In this document: positions 1 to 5,420 of the stretch, piece by piece
How the letters are laid out: each line of letters starts with the position of its first letter
Position numbering within the stretch: the stretch's first letter is position 1
DNA from: Bacteroidota bacterium
Lineage (GTDB): Bacteria; Bacteroidota; Bacteroidia; Bacteroidales; VadinHA17
Assembly (NCBI GenBank): GCA_030611395.1
Contig: JAUWPX010000131.1
Coordinates: 1-5,420, forward strand
DNA length: 5,420 nucleotides
Reading direction: 5' to 3'
Notes under the pieces: model-generated
Seen by the model: the letters and a program-made list of their open reading frames with translations, nothing else
What the model was told of the DNA's origin: nothing
The model's database searches: none
Position numbers and translations under genes: made by a program

Positions 1-36
1 ATAATCACCTCATTTCCTCATCATTTTTCAGATAAA

Positions 37-69
37 CTTGTATTAACAATGTAAAAATCACTAATTTTG
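37..69 (+). promoter_or_regulatory. Candidate Bacteroidota-type promoter for rel
   Basis: An exact match to the -7 consensus TAnnTTTG of the Bacteroidota primary sigma factor lies at 62-69 (TAATTTTG). A CTTG at 37-40, 21 bases upstream, is one mismatch from the -33 element TTTG and falls within the usual 19-21 base spacing. Transcription would start near 75-77, leaving a leader of about 15 bases before the rel ATG that still holds its ribosome binding site. The -7 element covers the TTG at 67-69, which argues against that codon being the translation start. The match is seen directly; activity is inferred. Confidence 0.6.
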
Positions 70-80
70 TTATCTGTATC

Positions 81-86
81 AGGAGA
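81..86 (+). promoter_or_regulatory. Shine-Dalgarno site of rel
   Basis: AGGAGA lies just upstream of the ATG at 91, with five bases between AGGAG and the start codon. It decides the start in favour of ATG 91 over the in-frame TTG at 67. It is the only clear Shine-Dalgarno sequence in the window: the fur-like, purA and kinase-like starts all have purely AT-rich leaders, as is common in Bacteroidota. Confidence 0.7.
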
Positions 87-90
87 TAAA

Positions 91-2343
91 ATGGTTAAGA
101 AATCAATTTTTACAAAAGCGGAAGAAGAACTTATCGAGGAGAGATTCAAGGATCTTTTGGCTAACTGCAAAAAATGCAAAAGAACAGGTGACAGGGAGAT
201 GGTAATAAAAGCATTTACGATTGCCAGGGAAGCTCATAAGAGTATGCGTAGAAAATCGGGAGAACCATATATACTTCATCCTATTGCCGTTGCCAAAATT
301 GTTACCACTGAAATCGGTCTTGGCCCAAGATCGATTGCCTGTGCATTACTTCATGATGTGGTTGAGGATACTGATCTTACACTGGAAGATATAAGATACA
401 ACTTCAACGATAGAATTGCATCGGTAATTGATGGTCTCACTAAGATATCAGGAATTTTTAATAACAAATCATCCATGCAGGCTGAGAACTTCAGAAAAAT
501 GTTACTTACCCTTTCGGATGATGTCAGAGTGATACTTATCAAACTGGGTGACAGACTACATAATATGAGGACTCTCGATTCTTTGCCACCGAATAAACAA
601 GTTAAGATCGCCGGAGAAACCACTTATTTATATGCACCTCTTGCACACCGGCTTGGGCTTTATGCAATTAAAACAGAGATGGAAGATCTGAGTCTGAAGT
701 ACAGACATCCTAAATTTTATGATGACATTACAGTAAAAATTAAATCTAATGAACAAAAGCGTCTGACTGAGATAAACCGGTTTGCACTTCCAATAATAAA
801 TAAACTGGAAAAAGAAAAGATAAAATTTGATATAAACGGCAGACCAAAATCCATTGCCTCGATATGGAACAAAATGAATAATAAAAATGTTCCTTTCGAA
901 GAGGTATATGATCTGTTAGCTATCAGGATAATTTTCGAACCTTCTAATGACATACCCGAGAAAACTCAATGCTGGAATATCTATTCAATTATTACTGATA
1001 CTTATATGCCTAAACCAGATCGTATCCGTGATTGGTTAAGTACGCCAAAAGCTAACGGATACGAGGCATTACATCTAACTGTAATGGGACCACACGGCAA
1101 ATGGGCTGAGATCCAAATCCGGTCAAGAAGAATGGATGAAATTGCCGAAAGGGGATTTGCAGCTCATTGGAAATATAAAGGCGATAGTTCCCAGGAAGGT
1201 GAATTGGATAAATGGCTCAAAAAGATCAGGGGAATGCTTGAAGATCCGAATTCAAATGCCCTGGAATTTCTCGATGATTTTAAAATGAATCTTTTCGCAT
1301 CTGAAATAATGGTATTTACTCCTAAAGGTCATATCAAAACACTACCTACAGGTACTTCTGCTCTCGACTTTGCTTATGAGATACACTCCGAAATAGGAAA
1401 CCATGCTATTGGTGCTAAAGTTAATTATAAACTTGTCCCAATTAGTTACACATTGCAAAGTGGCGACCAGGTTGAGATATTGTCTTCTGATAAAAAGCAT
1501 CCTGAAAGGAATTGGCTGGATTATGTTATAACGGCAAAAGCAAAATCCAGTATTAAAAATTACCTAAAAGCTGAAACAAAAGACAGGATCACTAAAGGAA
1601 AAAATATTCTGGAAAAGAAATTGAAAGATATAAACCTTCGCCCAAATTCAACGATCTTTAAAAAACTACTGCCGGCTTACGAAGTTTTATATAAAGATGA
1701 ACTCTATAGCAAAATTGGGATGGGATTAATAGATCTCGAAAATATCGAAATCATTCTTAAACCAAAATCAAGAAACAAACTGGTAAAATATTGGCAACTG
1801 CAATTTGGAAAATCTTCTAAAGCAAAGGGGGGAAATAAGAAAGAAAAAAAATCAGGAACAGGAAGATTTGATCTTAAGTCTCCATACATTCTTCGCGAAA
1901 ATATTAATAAATCCCGTCAACCTTATATAATAGCTGAATGCTGTAATCCAATTCCCGGTGATGATGTTATTGGATATAAGCCGCCTAAAAAAGAACTGGT
2001 GATTCATAAAGCTAACTGCCCAAATGCAATAAAACTTTTGTCAAGTAAAGCCAACCATGTTGTTTCAGCCAAATGGACAACACACAAACTTCTCTCTTTC
2101 CTTGCAAGAATAAATATAGCGGGAATTGACAGAGTAGGAATGATAAATGAAATAACCGGAATTATTTCCAAAGACCTTAGTACTAATATCCAATCACTAA
2201 ATGTTAATGTTAATGACGGGATTTTTAAAGGTGTAGTTAACCTTTATGTTCACAATACCAGCGATCTGAATACCCTTTTACTGAACATTTCCAAAATAAA
2301 AGGAATCGAATCAGTTCACAGAATAGAAACTATTAAGGAATAA
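91..2343 (+). CDS. rel: Bifunctional (p)ppGpp synthetase/hydrolase, RelA/SpoT family
   Basis: This long Rel enzyme makes (p)ppGpp from ATP and GDP/GTP and also hydrolyses it, setting the cytoplasmic stringent response. It has 750 residues from ATG 91, a normal family length. The HD hydrolase domain (about 30-200) keeps the expected ligands: R54, H63, H88-D89, E92-D93, D154 and N158. The synthetase domain (about 245-365) has GRPKS at 250-254, D274, RIRD at 311-314, NGY at 322-324 and E340 in AEIQIRS. RIRD is a form of the RxKD motif of bifunctional enzymes, not the ExDD of synthetase-only RelA. A TGS domain (about 405-465), a helical region, a Cys domain (C617, C618, C643) and a C-terminal ACT domain (about 669-746) follow. 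A basic Lys/Gly-rich linker (574-592) separates the helical and Cys parts. All catalytic residues are present, so both activities are likely intact. It has its own promoter and Shine-Dalgarno site. The spoT/relA naming differs between genomes; the family is certain. Confidence 0.97.
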   Translation: MVKKSIFTKAEEELIEERFKDLLANCKKCKRTGDREMVIKAFTIAREAHKSMRRKSGEPYILHPIAVAKIVTTEIGLGPRSIACALLHDVVEDTDLTLEDIRYNFNDRIASVIDGLTKISGIFNNKSSMQAENFRKMLLTLSDDVRVILIKLGDRLHNMRTLDSLPPNKQVKIAGETTYLYAPLAHRLGLYAIKTEMEDLSLKYRHPKFYDDITVKIKSNEQKRLTEINRFALPIINKLEKEKIKFDINGRPKSIASIWNKMNNKNVPFEEVYDLLAIRIIFEPSNDIPEKTQCWNIYSIITDTYMPKPDRIRDWLSTPKANGYEALHLTVMGPHGKWAEIQIRSRRMDEIAERGFAAHWKYKGDSSQEGELDKWLKKIRGMLEDPNSNALEFLDDFKMNLFASEIMVFTPKGHIKTLPTGTSALDFAYEIHSEIGNHAIGAKVNYKLVPISYTLQSGDQVEILSSDKKHPERNWLDYVITAKAKSSIKNYLKAETKDRITKGKNILEKKLKDINLRPNSTIFKKLLPAYEVLYKDELYSKIGMGLIDLENIEIILKPKSRNKLVKYWQLQFGKSSKAKGGNKKEKKSGTGRFDLKSPYILRENINKSRQPYIIAECCNPIPGDDVIGYKPPKKELVIHKANCPNAIKLLSSKANHVVSAKWTTHKLLSFLARINIAGIDRVGMINEITGIISKDLSTNIQSLNVNVNDGIFKGVVNLYVHNTSDLNTLLLNISKIKGIESVHRIETIKE

Positions 2344-2347
2344 ATAA

Positions 2348-2379
2348 ATTGTAACTTATTTATATAATCTGTACTTTTA
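2348..2379 (+). promoter_or_regulatory. Possible promoter for the fur-like gene
   Basis: TACTTTTA at 2372-2379 differs from TAnnTTTG at the last base, and ATTG at 2348-2351, 20 bases upstream, differs from TTTG at the first base. A transcript would begin near 2386 and leave a leader of about 19 bases to the ATG at 2405. The region is very AT-rich, so a chance match is plausible; the gene may equally be read through from rel, 61 bases away. Confidence 0.35.
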
Positions 2380-2404
2380 GTTGTTTTCTAAATCCTTATT
2401 TATT

Positions 2405-2848
2405 ATGAGTGATAAAATCAGAAACGATGTAAAACAAATTTTTACAAAATATCTTGAAGAAAATGAGCACCGGAAAACACCTGAAAGATATGCTATCCTT
2501 GACGAAATTTATTCAGTAAATAAACATTTCGACGTTGAGTCTCTTTATACTCATATGAAAGAAAATGATTATAAGGTTAGTCGCGCTACAATTTATAATA
2601 CAATAGAGATACTTCTAAAATGTGATCTTGTAATAAAACATCAGTTTGGTAAAAATATTGCCCAATTCGAAAGAGCTTTTCGTATCGGACAGCATGACCA
2701 TCTTATTGATGCTAAAACAGGTAAAATAACTGAATTTTGTGATCCGCGTATACATGAAATAATAAAGACTGCATGTGAATTATACAATTTCGAACCACAA
2801 CATCACTCTTTATATATTTATGGTGTAAATAAGGACAAGAAGAAATAA
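2405..2848 (+). CDS. Fur-family transcriptional regulator
   Basis: This is a 147-residue metal- or peroxide-responsive DNA-binding repressor of the Fur family (Fur/Zur/PerR type). The N-terminal winged helix (about 8-85) includes HRKTPERYAILDEIY (22-36) and the recognition-helix region VSRATIYNTIE (58-68). The C-terminal dimer and metal domain has HDHL (97-100), EFCDP (110-114) and HSLYIYG (134-140). By alignment to E. coli Fur from memory, the regulatory-site ligands are present as H41, E89, H97 and H99. The second site has D98, E110 and H134, but Q96 replaces a histidine. The structural-zinc CxxC is absent, with D102 and T105 at those positions, so it should not bind structural zinc in the usual way. 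I chose ATG 2405 over the in-frame TTG at 2381 because the family normally begins a few residues before the DVKQIF segment. No Shine-Dalgarno is visible. Which metal or signal it senses cannot be read from sequence. Confidence 0.92.
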   Translation: MSDKIRNDVKQIFTKYLEENEHRKTPERYAILDEIYSVNKHFDVESLYTHMKENDYKVSRATIYNTIEILLKCDLVIKHQFGKNIAQFERAFRIGQHDHLIDAKTGKITEFCDPRIHEIIKTACELYNFEPQHHSLYIYGVNKDKKK

Positions 2849-2850
2849 TA

Positions 2851-2921
2851 GTTAAAAGTTATAAAGTTATAAAGTAAAAAGTAAGCATGGGTCTTTACAA
2901 ACTTTCAACTTTCCACTCTTC
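2851..2921 (+). repeat. Degenerate 7-8 bp repeat array that forms an imperfect inverted repeat
   Basis: The left part reads as units starting with GT at 2851, 2858, 2866, 2874 and 2881: GTTAAAA, GTTATAAA twice, GTAAAAA and GTAAGCA. The right part has three 7-base units at 2901, 2908 and 2915: ACTTTCA, ACTTTCC and ACTCTTC. The arms are complementary. AAAGTT 2863-2868 can pair with AACTTT 2907-2912, and AAAGT 2871-2875 with ACTTT 2901-2905, giving about 11 base pairs around a loop at 2876-2900. It sits three bases after the fur-like stop, so it could slow or end transcription, but there is no GC-rich stem or clean T tract. Confidence 0.6.
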
Positions 2922-2977
2922 TATTTAATGTTTTATTAGTTCCGGTTTCCTGAAAAAAATTTGTTACATTGTGTGGC

Positions 2978-3008
2978 TTTATTAAGGCTAATAATTGTAT
3001 TGTTTTTG
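2978..3008 (+). promoter_or_regulatory. Weak candidate promoter for purA
   Basis: TGTTTTTG at 3001-3008 is one mismatch from TAnnTTTG. TTTA at 2978-2981, 19 bases upstream, is one mismatch from TTTG. The transcript would start near 3015, about 25 bases before the GTG. A second possible -7, TACATTGT at 2965-2972, has no fitting -33 element. The 191-base gap and the repeat structure before purA make a separate promoter likely somewhere in 2922-3020, but its exact place is uncertain. Confidence 0.25.
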
Positions 3009-3039
3009 ATAGTTGAATCTTTTTAATAATTAATCATTC

Positions 3040-4299
3040 GTGAAACTTGATGTATTATTAGGTCTCCAGTGGGGAGATGAAGGCAAGGGTAAAATCGTTG
3101 ATGTACTGTCTCCTGAATATGATATTATTGCCCGCTTCCAGGGTGGCCCCAATGCAGGTCATACTCTTGAGATAGGCAAAATCAAACATATACTTCACAA
3201 TATCCCTTCCGGTATTTTCCATAAGGAGAAGATAAATATTATTGGTAACGGTGTAGTACTCGATCCGGTTATTTTCCAGGCAGAAGTTGAATCATTGAAA
3301 AAACTTGGAGTTGACGTCAAACAAAACCTTCTTATCTCAAAAAAAGCACACCTGATATTGCCAACCCACAGAATTCTTGATGCAGCATCTGAAGCAGCAA
3401 AAGGAAAATCAAAGATAGGGTCAACCCTGAAAGGTATCGGTCCTACCTATATGGATAAAACCGGGCGTAACGGATTGAGGGTTGGAGATATTTTCAAGGG
3501 TTTCAAGGAAAAATATTCAGCCCTGCGAAAAAAACATGAAGGACTCCTGAAATTATATACGTATGAATACGAGCTTGATGAGATTGAAAAAAAATGGTTT
3601 GAATGTATCGAACTTCTTAAAGAATTTAATATAGTTGATTCTGAACATCTTGTGAACAAGTTAATCAAAAATGGCAAATCTATCCTTGCCGAAGGAGCCC
3701 AGGGAACCCTCCTTGATATTGAATTCGGATCATATCCTTTCGTAACATCATCTAATACTATTTGTGCCGGAGCATGCACTGGATTGGGTGTTTCGCCTCA
3801 AACTATCGGTGAAGTATTCGGTATATTCAAAGCATATTGTACACGTGTCGGTAGTGGTCCGTTTCCAACCGAACTAACTGATAAAACAGGTGAAAAATTG
3901 AGAAAAAAAGGTGCTGAATTCGGTGCTACAACAGGTCGTCCAAGAAGATGCGGATGGGTTGACCTGGTAGCCCTTAAGTATTCTATAATGCTCAACGGAG
4001 TTACACAGCTTATTATGACCAAAGCCGATGTTTTGTCAGATTTTGAGACAATAAAAGTTTCAACAGCTTACAAAATAAATGGAAAAAATGTTTATGATTT
4101 CCCCTTCGAAATAGATAATGATATTGAACCTGTTTATACTGAATTGCCAGGTTGGAAAAAAGACATCTCAAATATCACAAACCCCAGTGAATTCCCAATG
4201 GAACTAAAAAATTATATCTCATTTCTTGAAAAGAAACTGAATGTGCCTGTTAGTTATGTTTCAGTTGGACCGAAACGAAATCAGATCGTTAAACTTTAA
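3040..4299 (+). CDS. purA: Adenylosuccinate synthetase
   Basis: PurA joins IMP and aspartate using GTP to give adenylosuccinate, the first committed step from IMP to AMP, in the cytoplasm. The protein has 419 residues, close to the usual bacterial length, and is complete. The N-terminal signature QWGDEGKGK (10-18) carries the catalytic D13, and GPNAGHT (36-42) carries the catalytic H41. Further motifs are the IMP-loop segment KGIGPTY (131-137), EGAQGTLLDI (218-227), SSN (237-239), TGRPRR (298-303), the guanine-binding TKAD (327-330) and SVGP (408-411). The start is GTG at 3040: it begins MKLDVLLGLQWGDEG, the normal N-terminus, and no alternative start fits. No Shine-Dalgarno is present, only an AT-rich leader. 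It lies downstream of rel and the fur-like gene in the order typical of Bacteroidota, and 47 bases before the kinase-like gene, with which it is probably co-transcribed. PurA is a known target of (p)ppGpp inhibition in E. coli. Confidence 0.98.
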   Translation: MKLDVLLGLQWGDEGKGKIVDVLSPEYDIIARFQGGPNAGHTLEIGKIKHILHNIPSGIFHKEKINIIGNGVVLDPVIFQAEVESLKKLGVDVKQNLLISKKAHLILPTHRILDAASEAAKGKSKIGSTLKGIGPTYMDKTGRNGLRVGDIFKGFKEKYSALRKKHEGLLKLYTYEYELDEIEKKWFECIELLKEFNIVDSEHLVNKLIKNGKSILAEGAQGTLLDIEFGSYPFVTSSNTICAGACTGLGVSPQTIGEVFGIFKAYCTRVGSGPFPTELTDKTGEKLRKKGAEFGATTGRPRRCGWVDLVALKYSIMLNGVTQLIMTKADVLSDFETIKVSTAYKINGKNVYDFPFEIDNDIEPVYTELPGWKKDISNITNPSEFPMELKNYISFLEKKLNVPVSYVSVGPKRNQIVKL

Positions 4300-4306
4300 G
4301 TTTTTT

Positions 4307-4341
4307 GTAAATTTATAAATTAAATAAATATTAAAATTTAC
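4307..4341. repeat. Short AT-rich inverted repeat before the kinase-like gene
   Basis: GTAAATTT at 4307-4314 and AAATTTAC at 4334-4341 are perfect 8-base inverted copies separated by 19 bases. They fill most of the 47-base gap after purA and end five bases before the ATG at 4347. They could form a weak hairpin in the mRNA or a binding site. AT-only repeats of this size also arise by chance in such a region. Confidence 0.4.
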
Positions 4342-4346
4342 TTCCA

Positions 4347-5042
4347 ATGGCTACAAAAATTGATTTGGCAAAGTATGCCCGTGAATGCCTGCAAAAAAGG
4401 GAGCAGAATAAGACCAGTCTTAGTCCGGGACCGGTAGTTACTATTTCCCGAGAGTTCGGATGTCCGGGAAAAAAAATTGCACTTGAACTTACCAATGCAA
4501 TAAATAATAAAAAGAAAAGAAACAAGTGGTGTTGGGTAAGCAAAGAGATACTTGCCGAATCAGCCGATCAGCTTGGTTTGAACCCTGGCGAGATACAGTA
4601 CGTGTTTGACTATAAAAAAAAAGGTATCGTTGATGAAATTATTGCAGCGCAAACCAAAAAATATTATAAAAGCGACAAAAAGATCAGGAATACAATAGGC
4701 AATGTAATAAAAAAAATTGCTGAAACAGGAAACGTAATAATTGTCGGAAGAGGAGGAGCAGCTATTGCAAAAAACATCAAAAACAGCCTGCATATTAAAT
4801 TAATAGGAGACATTGAATGGAGAGCGAAAAATGTTGGGAAAAAACGCGATATGGATATTGATGAAGCAATACCGTTCATCCTTGATTATGACAAAAAACG
4901 AAAAATATTTCTTGATTATTACCGGGGAAAGACCTCAGACAATTCCATTTTTGATTTGATCTATAACTGTAGTACAATATCCAGTGAAGATATTGTAACA
5001 TCAATTATCCATATACTTGAAAGAAGAAAAATCCTATATTAA
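4347..5042 (+). CDS. Cytidylate-kinase-like family protein (Cytidylate_kin2 type)
   Basis: This 231-residue cytosolic P-loop NTPase-fold protein resembles the Cytidylate_kin2 family, which is related to CMP kinase but mostly uncharacterised. The N-terminal strand and loop VVTISREFGCPGKKIA (30-45) holds the family's SREFG signature. Aligned to the GxxGxGKS loop of true Cmk, the Walker lysine and serine are not in register; as far as I recall, this is a family trait. VIIVGRGGAAIAKN (130-143) and HIKLIGDIEWRAKNV (149-163) match the family's central strands, and the C-terminal NSIFDLIYNCSTIS segment (199-212) resembles the end of the nucleoside-kinase core. It is lysine-rich, with A8 runs at 4469-4476 and 4709-4716 and an A9 run at 4614-4622. 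ATG 4347 is the only sensible start and has no Shine-Dalgarno. It lies 47 bases after purA in the same direction, suggesting a nucleotide-related role, but the substrate is unknown and it should not be called cmk. Confidence 0.85.
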   Translation: MATKIDLAKYARECLQKREQNKTSLSPGPVVTISREFGCPGKKIALELTNAINNKKKRNKWCWVSKEILAESADQLGLNPGEIQYVFDYKKKGIVDEIIAAQTKKYYKSDKKIRNTIGNVIKKIAETGNVIIVGRGGAAIAKNIKNSLHIKLIGDIEWRAKNVGKKRDMDIDEAIPFILDYDKKRKIFLDYYRGKTSDNSIFDLIYNCSTISSEDIVTSIIHILERRKILY

Positions 5043-5113
5043 CCGGGTATAATTTGCTTAGAATTAATATATTTAGAAATTAAGAATTTGTGAAGGAATG
5101 TTGCAGTGATACA

Positions 5114-5141
5114 GTTATGTGTTTCGGGTTACGAGTTCGTG
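5114..5141. repeat. Four degenerate GTT-heptamers in register
   Basis: Four consecutive 7-base units begin with GTT at 5114, 5121, 5128 and 5135: GTTATGT, GTTTCGG, GTTACGA and GTTCGTG. Only the first three bases are fully conserved, but the 7-base spacing is exact. This is locally richer in G and C than its surroundings. It lies in the non-coding gap between the convergent kinase-like and SPOR genes. No function can be assigned. Confidence 0.45.
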
Positions 5142-5171
5142 TGGGGTTTTACCATCGCCTTTTGCTCATAT

Positions 5172-5199
5172 TTGCCAATTGCCAATTGCCGATTGCCAA
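5172..5199. repeat. Four tandem TTGCCAA heptamers
   Basis: Units at 5172-5178, 5179-5185 and 5193-5199 are identical (TTGCCAA), and 5186-5192 is TTGCCGA. The array ends four bases before the stop codon of the minus-strand SPOR gene and so lies between two convergent genes. The rest of the gap (5043-5113) is AT-rich and shows no clear hairpin terminator. The unit differs in sequence from the other heptamer arrays here but shares their period. Confidence 0.9.
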
Positions 5200-5203
5200 C
5201 TAA

Positions 5204-5420
5204 TTATTCATTAATATAAACCCAGGCATCAACCTGAACTGTATCCTTAAATCGCTCAAGATCCATCACAGCATCCCTCATGTTATCATATTTCCTGGCA
5301 GAAACAAGATTAAACTCGTTGCCGGCTTTTAGCATTTCCGTATCGTAACCTATTGAATTATAATAAACTGACCATTCATCTGCATACTGAGGAGTTAAAA
5401 AACTTCCAACAACAATATGA
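5204..5420 (-). CDS. SPOR-domain protein, C-terminal part (cut by window edge)
   Basis: The minus strand is open from the window edge to a TAA at 5204-5206, giving the last 71 residues; the N-terminus lies beyond 5420. The fragment begins HIVVGSF, contains YDTEMLKAGNEFNLVSARKY, and ends QVDAWVYINE. This is the pattern of a SPOR domain: the first strand with its IVVGSF core, a middle strand after a glycine, and the DAWV ending frequent in Bacteroidota members. SPOR domains bind peptidoglycan glycan strands lacking stem peptides, often at division sites, and such proteins are usually exported or membrane-anchored. The missing part could hold a signal peptide, a transmembrane segment or other domains, so the full architecture is unknown. 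The base before the first full codon belongs to a cut codon. The gene runs convergently to the kinase-like gene, across a 161-base gap. Confidence 0.8.
   Translation of the reverse strand, partial: HIVVGSFLTPQYADEWSVYYNSIGYDTEMLKAGNEFNLVSARKYDNMRDAVMDLERFKDTVQVDAWVYINE

Noticed and set aside
1..60. End of an upstream gene or start of a divergent one
   Set aside because: All short frames in 1-60 on both strands hit stops quickly or lack any recognisable sequence, so nothing can be supported.
67..90. In-frame TTG start for rel, eight codons upstream of the ATG
   Set aside because: TTG 67 lies inside the -7 promoter element, while ATG 91 has a well-spaced AGGAGA.
351..953. Open frames on the minus strand inside rel
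   Set aside because: They lie wholly antisense to a strongly supported gene and show no recognisable domain; the same applies to minus-strand frames inside purA and the kinase-like gene.
2340..2363. Hairpin after rel as a terminator
   Set aside because: The stem (TAAATAA with TTATTTA) is entirely A-T, overlaps the stop codon and is not followed by a T tract.
2381..2404. In-frame TTG start for the fur-like gene
   Set aside because: The added residues (FSKSLFI) have no counterpart I recognise in the family, and the ATG at 2405 gives a normal N-terminus.
5043..5113. Terminator between the kinase-like and SPOR genes
   Set aside because: The stretch has only loose AT-rich direct repeats (TTAGAATTAA and TTAGAAATTAA) and no stem followed by T residues.
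5172..5199. TTGCCAA array as a CRISPR or iteron origin
   Set aside because: Units are 7 bases with no spacers, and there are no cas or replication-initiator genes in the window; it is a simple tandem repeat.

Overview
This 5.4 kb AT-rich window looks like ordinary core chromosome from a member of the Bacteroidota, most likely Bacteroidales. Four things point there: the gene order rel - fur-like - purA; the lineage-style protein sequences (for example RIRD in the Rel synthetase domain and a Fur homologue without the CxxC zinc pair); a TAnnTTTG-type promoter upstream of rel; and the near absence of Shine-Dalgarno sequences. This placement rests on my recognition of the families, not on a search.

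Layout on the + strand: a short leader with a good promoter and ribosome binding site (1-90); a complete bifunctional (p)ppGpp synthetase/hydrolase of 750 aa (91-2343); a Fur-family repressor of 147 aa (2405-2848); a 191-base intergenic stretch carrying a degenerate 7-8 bp repeat that can fold on itself (2849-3039); purA, adenylosuccinate synthetase, 419 aa with a GTG start (3040-4299); and a 231 aa cytidylate-kinase-like protein (4347-5042). After a 161-base convergent intergenic region with two sets of heptamer repeats, the C-terminal 71 residues of a SPOR-domain protein come in on the minus strand (5204-5420, cut by the window edge).

The genes fit a housekeeping theme of nucleotide pools and stress. 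Rel makes and degrades (p)ppGpp from GTP/GDP and ATP, PurA commits IMP to AMP using GTP, and the kinase-like protein is probably a nucleotide-binding enzyme of unknown substrate. The Fur-like protein would add metal- or peroxide-responsive control, but no target is visible here. The SPOR protein belongs to a separate, oppositely directed unit concerned with the cell envelope.

I see no mobile element, phage, CRISPR, tRNA or rRNA, and no convincing new multi-gene system. The most unusual structure is in the two larger intergenic regions: several unrelated heptanucleotide arrays kept in 7-base register.
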